DNA from: Lunularia cruciata
Lineage: Eukaryota > Streptophyta > Marchantiopsida > Lunulariales > Lunulariaceae
Assembly (NCBI GenBank): GCA_948567375.1
Contig: OX419756.1
Span: 14,389,001 to 14,453,000 of the forward strand
Reading direction: 5' to 3'
DNA: 64,000 bases
Below the pieces are notes generated by a model that was not told the DNA's origin, did no database searches, and saw nothing but the letters and a program-made list of their open reading frames with translations. How positions within the stretch are numbered: the first letter of the stretch is position 1; each line of letters opens with the position of its first letter. Shown here piece after piece: positions 45,400-54,265 of the stretch. Made by a program: the position numbers and the translations under genes.

Positions 45400-45457
45400 T
45401 GTAACACCATTTGTGCATGTGTGTGGTATTGTGATATTTAGCTTGGTATTACAAGTA
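45400..45457 (+). repeat. E4 3' LTR, first 58 bp only
   Basis: TGTAACACCATTTGTGCATG through GGTATTACAAGTA, matching the family-3 LTR start. It then breaks into the gag region of E5. Confidence 0.88.
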
Positions 45458-46117
45458 GAGGCAGTGTAAGCATTGCCATAGATTTGGTCACACTAGTGAC
45501 CGGTGTTTTGACCTGCACCCGGAGTTACGGAGTGGTAGGGCTGCTATGGCTGGTAGTAGAGGAGCTCCAATTCATGGAGGACGAGGTGGTAGAGGTGTTG
45601 GTAGAGGATCTACACCTAGTAGGGGTGTAGTACTCGCCCTTACTTCTGACACAGCTATGGCTACTTGGATTGAGCAGTTGGAGTAGAGATTGGCTAGTAT
45701 GGCTATTGCTCAGAGGAGATCAGATTTGGGTGTTGAGGCTTCCACCTCATATGCTGGTTATAGAGATGCTTTGGACTTCATGTGCGGAGTAGCACAGGTG
45801 GATGCATCTACAGCAATGACTAGGAGTGCAGTACGTGCTCCAAAGCCTAGAGGAGCATCAGTGGAGTTGGATCCACAGAGAGGAGAGGATGGGAGACAAG
45901 TCAGACTTCCCCAATCTTTCACACTATCTGAGGCATAACAGACAACATCCATGGTTCTTAGACGTCCTAGTGTAGGTGTGGTAGGTGGTGATGGAGTACA
46001 TGATGGACTACCTGCTACTACACAGATTGAGTCTAGCATGATGTTGGGGGCAGCTCAGCTGATTATGCGGCATCTTTTGTTTTCGGCTAGTGATATGTTT
46101 ACATTGGGAGTTGACCC
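45458..46117 (+). pseudogene. E5 Gag C-terminal part
   Basis: The CCHC knuckle CKHCHRFGHTSDRC is at the very start (about 45464-45505). It is followed by a Gly/Arg-rich stretch, an Ala/Ser-rich segment (QRLASMAIAQRRSD) and the text up to FTLGVDP, where F4e is inserted. One stop occurs at about 45686. Confidence 0.78.
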
Positions 46118-48030
46118 TGTGGTACCTACATTTTTCATTTTGGACGAGTTTTGAAAAAGAAGTTCCTTGTGTAAACCAAATTGAAACCAAATGAGTGGAA
46201 ACCGGTGTTTTGATCAAGCTCGAGGAAGTCAACTTTGTGGTAGAGGAAGAAGGACTTGGACTGGATCAAACCCAAAGAAGTTTACTTTGTGTTAGAGGAG
46301 GGAAAAACTCGGATCAGACGTTGAAGGAGTGCAAACCCGAATGAGAAATAGAAGTTGCAAGTCAAGATTCTTGTGGGGGCCATATCTCAGTGTCCACTAG
46401 TCCAAATCAAGCGTGCTATATTTCCTTGGAAGCGTCTCGTTTAGAGCTTTCCATTGTCACCAAAATCGCAAAGTTTGAAGGTTTGTAGAAGAATTTACAA
46501 GCATTTGAAGTTTTGGGAGTAGATGTGAAGAGTAGTTAAGTGTCTTCGGGTCAATGGGACTTCAGACTTCGGACTTCGGGTTTATAGGACTTCAGGTCAT
46601 GAGACTTCACCTCAAGACAAAGATGACTAAATCCGAGGTAGTCTGACCTTGGAGTGCAGTGAAAATGACTTTGGGAATCTTGCGGGAAACATTAGAGGAA
46701 GTTAGAGTAAGGAAAATAAGTTAATTAGGATACCCATGACTTCAATTTTAGTTTTGATTGAAGATGGAACATGAATTGAAGGAGAAGTAGCAATACCAAA
46801 TAAACCCGAAGTGCAGGATCAGACAATAAGTGTCTTCGGGTCATTTACATGAGTGATTAGGGGAAAGTGTGTTACAAATTGAAGGTGTAGATAGTGTATT
46901 CATGCTTTCAATTACAATTCTTGATGATGACACAATAGAATTAGTAAATGAATGGATAGTAGTTAGACCCAAAATAAGAGAGATAGGAGTGGAGGTGTCT
47001 TTGGATTTGACATTTGACACTTTAGAGAAGAGTGGGTCGGGAGATAGAGATTTAGAAGGCTTATTTATGATAGGAATTGCATATCAAGAAGGAGAAGTGT
47101 TAGAATTAGTGGAGGAAGTAGAAGATGTGAAACCCGAGGATAGAGTAGTAGGAAGTACAATTACTTCGGGATTGGGTTTGAAAGCCAAGGAAGAAGTAGG
47201 CATCGGATCGAATTAGTAACCGATTTGAGATTTGAATAGGCAAATATGAAAAGGTGCATTGTCATTTCAGATCTGCAGGTTTGTAGAGTCATTAGGAAGA
47301 GGTACATTAGGAAGATAATTGTCAATTGCTTCACTATTTAAGAGTGGCATTCGCAGTTACATGTTGTTTAGTGCTCATAATTTCTAAGAATAGATAAAGC
47401 GAAGTGCTGTGAAACAGTGCTCGTCGCTTGAGCTTGATTCCGAGTATCAACATTGTACTTGTGTTTGTGAATGTGTGGAGAAATTCAAAGTGCAAGTCAG
47501 TGTGTTTGTTGGATGTTGGATGTTGGATTCTGGATTCCACAGCCTTGATCTTCATTCTGTGTGTTTAATCCTGAGTGAAGTGCAATCGGAGCAATGCCTT
47601 GACAGATCTGAGAGGAATTGTAGTGTTGGTAGTATTCTGCATTTGTGAGTGCAGTGCAAAGTTGATGTGAAGCAATTTCAATCGAGGAATTTGTGCCTTC
47701 AGTGGAGGGGTGGAACACAATTCTGAGGCAAAGTAGTTTTGCAGTGAAGTGTTGTTTTTGGGAGAACTTGAATAATCACAATCAAGATTGTTTGGAAAGA
47801 ATTGAAGTAGTTGTGATTAAGGAGTGTGAAATTTGTGACAAGACTGCAAGTCAGTGCTTGTGTAACCTCTCTTTTTGGTGTGGTTTCTACCTGAGAGATT
47901 AAAGATGCAACTAAGAAGAACTGCAATTGTTAGTTTGACTTTGTATTTGGACATTTCTGACTCATATCTCTACAGGAACAAACTTTACTTACTTGATTAC
48001 CGCAAAAGTGATAGTTGTTGGGTTGTCACA
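46118..48030 (+). mobile_element. F4e: 1.9-kb family-4 unit inserted in E5
   Basis: 1,913 bp in sense orientation: TGTGGTACC at the left and GTTGTCACA at the right. The TATA-like TATTTAAGAG is at about 47335-47344. The acidic ORF is at 46869-47216. No clean duplication is visible: the left flank is GACCC and the right flank AACCT. These are adjacent in the uninterrupted E6 copy, so a precise duplication is either decayed or absent. Confidence 0.78.
46869..47216 (+). pseudogene. F4e acidic ORF
   Basis: 115 codons: MLSITILDDDTIELVNEW, TLEKSGSGDRDLEGLF, GLKAKEEVGIGSN. It is the longest open version of the short-type family-4 ORF. Acidic, no known domain. Confidence 0.55.
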
Positions 48031-49035
48031 AACCTAGCCCCAATATTCCGGTTGGCTACCATGTTGTGCGAGAGTAGGGATGGTGTAGTTCCTACTACTA
48101 GAGCAGAGGTGGTTGGTAGTGGAGTTGACTTGGTTGAGGAGCATGGGATCTGTTCAGCGACCAGTGGTTTATGGCAGGCAACAATGGCTAGACTGGAGGA
48201 GTTGCCAACTAGACCGGCCTTTGAGAGAGCATGGTTCACACCTGGTGTTGTTCTATTGGATAACCAGAGGGAGATTTTCCATTTGGTGGGACCTTTAGGG
48301 AAGGTCTATACATCACAGAGAGTCTTGTTAGACTCTGGTGTGTAGGCCCTTATGTTGGGGAAGGCTGCAATTGTCGGTCTGGAGTTACGAAAGACCGATG
48401 TGGAGAGGTGTCTATTTCAGATCCAGACATCTCTAGGTGGTGGTTTGACACAGTACATCACACGTGGAGAGCTTGTTGTTCAGGTTCAACCAAGTCATCC
48501 GACTGACAGCTCGGTGGTGAGAGCTCAAGCTATTGCGATGATAGCTGAGTCATATGATGTGCTAGTTGGTGGAGCAGTGTTATACCCCATGGGTTTCAGC
48601 ATTGACTATTGGGAGGAGACAACCTCTTATAGACCTGGTTGGCAGTCTGGTGAGGGACGGATATGTTGCCTACCAGTACGCTTCAGTAGTGGCAGTCTTG
48701 GCTCACTACAGTCCATGACAATGGCAACATCAGTTTTAGCTTTCAGTGGTGCAGTTACTTGGCCTAGTGACTTGTTGGAGGGGAACGCCCATGCAGAGGA
48801 TACTCTAGTACCAGAGGAGATCACTCGCCTTTGGAGTAAGAGATGGATTGTTCCATCCACTTTGGATGTTCCATTGTGGAGTTCAAAGGAGGCATTGCAG
48901 CAGCATGCAGATCAGTTGGTGCAACAAGCTTGGAGTGGAGCCTTCATACCATCAAGAGATGAGTGTGAGGATGAGCCTCCAAAAGCAATTGCTTTGACCC
49001 CTCTGGATACCACACTCATTGCTTGGTAGTATCTA
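48031..49035 (+). pseudogene. E5 retropepsin and spacer
   Basis: Text before the protease runs 48060-48300 (EVVGSGVDLVEEHGI, RLEELPTRPAFERAW). The active site LLDSGV-stop-ALMLG is at 48325-48360, with a TAG where E1 has Gln. The second half of the fold (AESYDVLVGGAVLYPMGF) is near 48545-48600. A spacer follows to 49029 in an open frame from 48352 (225 codons). The spacer, conserved in E1 and E6, has no recognised domain and leads directly into the methyltransferase. Confidence 0.78.
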
Positions 49036-49974
49036 GTAGAGAGGATATGCTTATTGGAGTTGTTTGGTGGGATCAGCATCGGACTAGCTATGGTGTTATA
49101 GGCGGATATCCGAGTACAAAGGTACTTGTATGTAGAGAAGGATGAGACTGTTAGGCAAGTCTCTCTACATCATGTGGCACACTTGGCCTATCGGTATCCG
49201 AAGTTATTACCAATATCTGCAGTCAGAGGTTACCAAAAGGCCCTACCAGGAGACATTTCCTTACTAGGGGCGCATGACCTAGAGAGACATGGGCTTATTC
49301 ACTTGGTGATTTATGGATGGCCATGTTAGGGACATACACGTGCTGGTAGAGGATTGGGTCTTCAGAATCCTCATTCTGGTGTGTTTTGGGAGATGTTACG
49401 GATACTACAACATCTCTAGGTTCATTAGTCTATTTCTCTAGCTTACCTTTTGGAGAACATTCCTTTGATGGGTGATTCTTGCACTAGAGTGGTGTCGAGT
49501 GCACATCAGGTCCATTCTTGGATGGGGACCTAGTGTATTGTTAGACGCAGCCAGAGTGGGATCACGGGCTCATCATCTTTGTCTTTGGTGGACGAACCTC
49601 TTACCTAGAGAGGTTCTATAGCGCGCTTATGATGGGATTTAGCGACTTGACCAAATCCTTGTTGATGATATCTTGGATGTTGGGCGTCAGTCTCAAACAA
49701 TGGTAGTGGTTGATAGGTCACCTATGGCAGTGGTGAACCTAGTTGGACAGCCTAGAGCCGCATTTCCCACACTCATGAGTTTCCAAGGCTCTCAAGCTTT
49801 TTGAGAGGGAGGACCTGGACTTGTTTGGGACTCACAGTTACAACAGTTGGTGGAGCCCAATGCTGCGAAGAGAGAGCAGGCAATGGGTTTTCGCACCGGT
49901 ATTACCGTTGTTCTAGTAGTGTCAGAGGCATCCAAGCGTCAGGTGTTAGGTCAGGCTATGGACCTAAACTGTTT
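49036..49974 (+). pseudogene. E5 DNMT3-like cytosine-5 DNA methyltransferase domain (broken)
   Basis: Landmarks in canonical order: motif I ICLLELFGGIS (49045-49077); catalytic motif GWPC (49315-49326), where the following Gln is a TAG stop; motif VI LLENIP (49447-49464); motif VIII GSRAHHLCLWWTNLLP (about 49556-49604); and motifs IX/X ERQAMGF-like at 49870-49900 and RQVLGQAMDLNC (49936-49971). At least one frameshift lies near 49530 and several TAG/TGA stops occur. The fold would bind SAM and methylate C5 of cytosine in DNA. It is embedded between retropepsin and RT. WxNL, RAH and LGQAMxxxC correspond to DNMT3 signatures, while PCQ is the MET1/CMT-like form of motif IV. Confidence 0.87.
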
Positions 49975-50440
49975 GACCTAAATTGTGAGCCTTGGCTTGG
50001 TAGAGCAGCACTTGATAGGCATCACCACTCGGATACTTGTGAGCCATGTGCCTATCGAGACAATTTAGGCACATGCTCGGGGCGATGGATCGAGTGGACA
50101 TGGTATTCTTGGGACACATCCAGTAGCTACTAGGAAGAGTGGTTTACTTGGAGTCCATCCAAGTGAGCGTGGGCTACTTGGATTACACCCGTGGTCCATA
50201 TGGGATGCAGGTAAAGGATGTGTAGAGCTTGCAGCCAGAGTGGAGGGAGTTTTTCACACAGAGGTTGGGACCTCTAGTGGTCGGGAGCATGACACTATTG
50301 CTCCCAAGGGCCCAGTGTAGCAGTCAGTTAGTACATCTTCCACTCATACTACAGTTACAGAGGATACTTGGGAGCCAGATCTTGGACCCAAGCTTATTGG
50401 AGAGGAAAGACGGAGGGTTTGGAGGTTCTTGAGGAGTCAC
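49975..50440 (+). pseudogene. E5 methyltransferase-RT linker
   Basis: About 150 residues with a triplicated motif at 50100-50200 (GILGTHP, GLLGVHP, GLLGLHP) and a conserved CVELAARVEGVF stretch. There is no recognised domain. A TAG at about 50318 and a shift near 50000 interrupt it. Confidence 0.6.
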
Positions 50441-52012
50441 ACAAGTTGTTTTGCCTTCAGTATGAAGGATTTGGGTGCTCTTAAGGGACTTGGTATACGG
50501 CTTGAGCTGACTTACGACACACCTATTTTCCGACATCCTTATCAATATAGTGATATGGAGAGGACATTGATTAAGAGTCAGAGTAGTGACCTTTTTGAGG
50601 CTGGTTTGGTGGAGATTTCACATGGAGAGTATGCATCAGCAACAATGATGCCAGCCAAGAAGGATATGCATGGAAACTATACAGATAGGCGGATGTGTAG
50701 AGATTACCGTCCTATCAACCGACAAACCAGAGCTGATTGGTATGCCATGCCTACAACGGAGGAGATTTTTGATGCAATTGGGCATGCAAAGATCTTTAGT
50801 ACTTTGGATCTTCGAGCGGGATATCATTAGTTGCCGATCAGGGAGGAGGATAAGTCCAAGACAGCATTTTGTGCTATTGATCCTCACGGCAAGGATGTGT
50901 TATATTAGTGGAGGTTCTTACCATTTGGATTAAAGAATGCTCCTGCTGAGTTCCAGAGTGTCATGGATAGGATCCTAGCTGGATTGGATTTTGCTCGGTG
51001 CTATATTGATGACATTTTGGTTTATAGCACTATTGTGGAGGAGCATGAGAGACAATTGTTGGAGGTGTTTGAGAGGTTGAGATCTCATGGACTCAAATTA
51101 CATCTTGGGAAGTGTAGGTTCTTCCGCGAGCAGGTTGAGTATTTGGGTCACACTATCTACCCTGGAGGACTTGGTGTTCAGCAGACCAAGGTGGAGGCTG
51201 TTGCAAGTATTCCTCGGCCTACGGATGTGAGCAGAATGCGAGCATTCCTTGGGTTGGCAAACTTCTATTGCTACTATGTTACAGGATTTAGTGCCATTGC
51301 TAAGGCCTTGATGAAGCTGACCAAGCTTACACAGGAGTGGTGTTGGGGAGATGAGCAGGAGAGAGCTTTGGTAGAGCTCAAGGAGAGGTTGACATCTGCT
51401 CCTATTTTGAGGAGACCGATCAAGGGACGACCATTTCAGGTTCACACTGATTGGAGTATGTTGGGGCTTGGAGCGGTGCTCATCCAGCATGATGATGAGG
51501 AGAAGGAGTTTGTGGTGGCCAATGCTAGTTGCTCCAACAATTCAGCGGAGGTGAAGTATAGTTCATATCAAGGAGAGTGCTTGGCAGCAGTTTGGGCAGT
51601 AGCACATTTCCAATGTTACTTATTTGGTAACTCCTTCACTCTCATCACTGATCATCAGCCACTAAAGTGGTTGATGGAGTCCGACAAGCTTTCAAGGAAG
51701 CTTGCACGATGGGCTCTGATTTTACATGAGTATGATTTCACGGTTGTTCACAGACCTGGAGTGGTGAACCGTGATGCAGATGGGTTGAGTAGAAACCCAT
51801 GTCCTAGCCAACAGGATCAGACCGGAGCACGTTGGCATGGTGAGATAGATGAGGAGATGGTGCCAAGTTGGCATGCATCGGCCTTTCTAGGTATATTTGC
51901 AGAGGCTTTGGTGGTATCTCTCTCAGCGCATACAGGAGGAGTTATTGAGGTCATAGGTCCAAGAGTGAAGATATTGGTACAGTTCAGCGAGACATTCATG
52001 ATGATATCTTAG
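50441..52012 (+). pseudogene. E5 reverse transcriptase-RNase H
   Basis: Frame 50429-50830 gives the RT N-terminal part (GLVEISHGEYASATMM, YTDRRMCRDYRPINR, FSTLDLRAGYH). TAG stops lie at 50828 and near 50908. Frame 50963-52012 gives the rest: catalytic CYIDDILVYS near 50998-51030, VEYLGHTIYPGG, FLGLANFYCYYV, then RNase H (VHTDWSMLGLGAVL, LITDHQPLKWLM, NRDADGLSRNP). The YTDRRMCRDYRPIN style of RT is one I associate with algal and non-flowering-plant gypsy elements. Confidence 0.88.
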
Positions 52013-53291
52013 TGATGGACTATCTTCGCACTGGTGTTGTGGGTGGCACAATTGGGGCCAAGGAGAGAGACCGTGTTCTTCAGCAAGCTAGACGGTTTAG
52101 ATTGGAGGGTAGACACCTTTTGCGTGTATGAGAGGATGGTAGAGTGCGAGTAGTACCACTTCCATCCGAGAGACCACAGTTGGTATGTCATGCTCATGAG
52201 AAGCTAGGACATTTTGGAGTAAAACATATGTATAGCTTACTCCAGAGTCATTATTGGTGGCGCAGTATGCGGACCAAGGTCCAGCAATTTGTTGCCAGAT
52301 GTGTGGTTTGTGACCAAGTTAGAGCATCATTCAATGCTCCTATGCCACAGTTACACCCATTACCTATCATGGGATTGGGTTACTATTGGAGTTTGGACTT
52401 TGCCGGACCTTTACCGCTGACTGTGAGACATCATTGGTATGTTTTGGTGATGGTAGAGCACTTCTCCAAGTGGATTGAGTTGGTGGCACTTCCTGACAGT
52501 CTAGTGAAGGGACAGCTTACTCGTTCCTAGATCGAGTTCTTAGTCATTTTGGTGCACCAGCTAATGTTTTGACTGATCTGGGTACAGAGTTCTTGGGGGA
52601 GTTTCAGGTCTTGTGTGACAAGGCTTTGATTGATCATCGTACAACATCCCGAGATCACCCTGAGGCAGATGGCTTAGCAGAGAGAGTGGTTCAGACGGTG
52701 AAGAGAAGATTGCAAAAGAATGGTTTGCAAAGAGGCCACTTGGGAGATTGGGAACTCCAATTACCTTGGTTGGCCATGGCCTATTGGTTCAGCCGGCAAG
52801 CCTCCTTAGCATCCTTCTCTCCATACCTTCTACTCTATGGATGAGATCCAGATTTACCTGTAGCCATTCGTCGAGATGCTACTATAGTTTTGGATTTGGA
52901 TGACCCTGATGTATGGATAAGCGCATGTTCTCAGCGGGCAGAGATCTTTCGAAGAGTGATGCCAATGGCCTTTGAGAACTTGGCGATTGCTCAACATAGA
53001 GATACTTTACGCTATGCTACCATTCAAGGAGGAGGTTATAGACCCTCGATCCGTCAATTTCATCCAGGCAACTATGTATATCTACAGCAAACAGCACCGA
53101 CGACACTTGATGTTTCTATAGGCAGCACTATCTTGAGAGTGCGTTAGGTTTTGCCATCTGGAGTCCTTGTGTTAGAAGGACGTGATGGTGTTGTCTGGAA
53201 GGATCATGTGTGCAATTGTGCACCATGCCACCTTCTAAACATTGATGGTACTATGGACCCAAGCTTGGCACTTGTACGTGCAGGCTTGAGG
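52013..53291 (+). pseudogene. E5 integrase
   Basis: The HHCC finger is HAHEKLGHFGVKH, then CVVCDQ (52186-52320). The DDE core has first Asp in LDFAGPLP (about 52395), second Asp in LTDLGTEFLGEF (52566-52610) and Glu in ADGLAERVVQTV (52666-52700). The C-terminal part contains FHPGNYVYLQQTAP and a strand-rich region (LPSGVLVLEGRDGVVW) before the PHD finger. Stops occur near 52530, 52844 and 53145. It would insert the cDNA. Confidence 0.85.
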
Positions 53292-53432
53292 TGTATGTTA
53301 TGTGGCTCTTCTGGTGGAGCTGCTACTATGTTAGTGTGTGATAGTTGTTCGAGAGGATGGCATATGGCATGTATGACTCCTCGCCTCACGGTGGTTCCTC
53401 AAGGATAGTGGTTATGTCCTAGATGTACTTGA
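53292..53432 (+). pseudogene. E5 C-terminal PHD finger
   Basis: A C4HC3 zinc-finger pattern is complete: Cys codons at 53292, 53301, 53337 and 53346, His at 53361, and Cys at 53370, 53415 and 53424. The PHD-typical Trp two residues before the seventh ligand is present, and WHMAC spans the His. A TAG at 53406 replaces a Gln of the E6 copy. The chain ends at TGA 53430-53432. PHD fingers read histone H3 tails. Here the finger is fused behind the integrase, where chromoviruses carry a chromodomain. Confidence 0.85.
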
Positions 53433-53600
53433 CCTATAGCTAGTTCATTCTTTATATGGTATAGATTGCAGACAGGCGACTGACAATGGGGCTCCCTAGC
53501 ACCCGGCCTCTTGATCTTTGCCCATTAGAGGGTATACCATAAAGTTAGAGTAGATGGCTATCTAGAGTTAGAGGGGTCTAACCGCCAGCTAGGGGGGCAA
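53433..53600 (+). other. E5 3' UTR and polypurine tract
   Basis: Non-coding. It ends CCAGCTAGGGGGGCAA directly before repeat B1. It is conserved with 61234-61401 and, inverted, 2993-3160. Confidence 0.65.
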
Positions 53601-54264
53601 TTGTGGCACTTTAGAGTCTATGTTTGACTTATGTGTGAGTTGTGCTTCTATAGTATATGATGTTGACAGTGATGTATGTTGTGAAGCGATGTAAGTACGC
53701 ATGATAGCTGTCACGTCATTTGTAGTGTGCATCTAGATTGCTCAAACACTGGAGTTCCATTGATAGTAGTTAGAGTTATTTCAGCAATTCCTCAGAGACT
53801 GCTTTCCGATGGTCAGATTTCGTGTTCGGGGTACTGATTTCACAGTGGGGCCTACCGTCACTTTGCACCATTCACACCGTCAAGTGTGCCGTCAGTAGGA
53901 CCGTTAGGGTTTCAGAGCTAACTCGAGTCCAGGGGGTATGGTTTTGAAGTGACCTCCAGAGAGCTCATTTCTTTGATGTTGAGCCTTCAAGTTCCTAGCT
54001 ATGGTGGACAGAGGCCGGCGAGCATCATCTAGATTCTCTATGCTTGAGTGGGTATGGCTTGACTGTAATCAATGCCCAATTATTGGCAGTTTAAAGAGTG
54101 ATAGATCAAGTACTAATTTGTGTTGAGTCGAGTTGAGTTGAGAGTGGTAAGCAATCTGATTATTGTGGCACTTTAGAGTCTATGTATGACTTATGTGTGA
54201 GTTGTGCTTCTATAGTGTATGATGTTGACAGCGATGTATGTTGTGTAGCAATGTATATACGCAC
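53601..54264 (+). repeat. E5 terminal repeats B1-A2-B2
   Basis: B1 is 53601-53708 (TTGTGGCACTTTAGAG to ATGATAGC). A2 is 53709-54162 (TGTCACGTCATTTG to ATCTGATTA). B2 is 54163-54264 (TTGTGGCACTTTAGAG to ATACGCAC). B1 and B2 are direct repeats of each other, as at 2339-2992 and 61402-62056. Confidence 0.85.
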
Positions 54265-54265
54265 A

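Larger units (their letters stand above)
36436..45457 (+). mobile_element. E4: family-3 gypsy element, nearly complete
   Basis: This is the most intact element in the window. Its 5' LTR lacks about the first 70 bp, and its 3' LTR is cut to 58 bp by the start of E5. Internal genes are an extra ORF, gag, protease, RT-RNase H (a 613-codon open frame) and integrase, interrupted near the integrase C-terminus by F4d. The RT motif FIDDF, the DGGS/DGES protease site and the lack of a chromodomain point to the OTA branch (Athila/Tat) of plant gypsy elements. Only a handful of stops separate the ORFs, so it is younger than E0 and the E1 family. Confidence 0.9.
45458..54264 (+). mobile_element. E5: E1-family gypsy element with DNA methyltransferase and PHD finger, 5'-truncated
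   Basis: A plus-strand copy of the E1 family. It starts inside gag just before the CCHC knuckle and runs through protease, DNMT3-like methyltransferase, RT, RNase H, integrase and PHD finger to repeats B1-A2-B2. It is interrupted by family-4 unit F4e (46118-48030). The left edge joins a cut family-3 LTR and the right edge joins a family-4 fragment. The RT-RNase H frame is open for 349 codons, the best preserved pol of this family here. Confidence 0.88.

Noticed and set aside
46118-48030. Target duplication for F4e
   Set aside because: The flanks GACCC and AACCT are simply adjacent letters of the uninterrupted E6 copy, so I do not claim a duplication here.
49036-49974. Domain as a plant DRM-type methyltransferase
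   Set aside because: DRM has a rearranged motif order (VI-X before I-V). Here I, IV, VI, VIII, IX/X run in the normal order.
53292-53432. Cys/His cluster as a RING finger or a CCHC knuckle
   Set aside because: Spacing C-x2-C, C-x2-C, H-x2-C, C-x2-C with WHMAC and a Trp two residues before the penultimate Cys fits PHD. RING has a C3HC4 order and CCHC has four ligands only.
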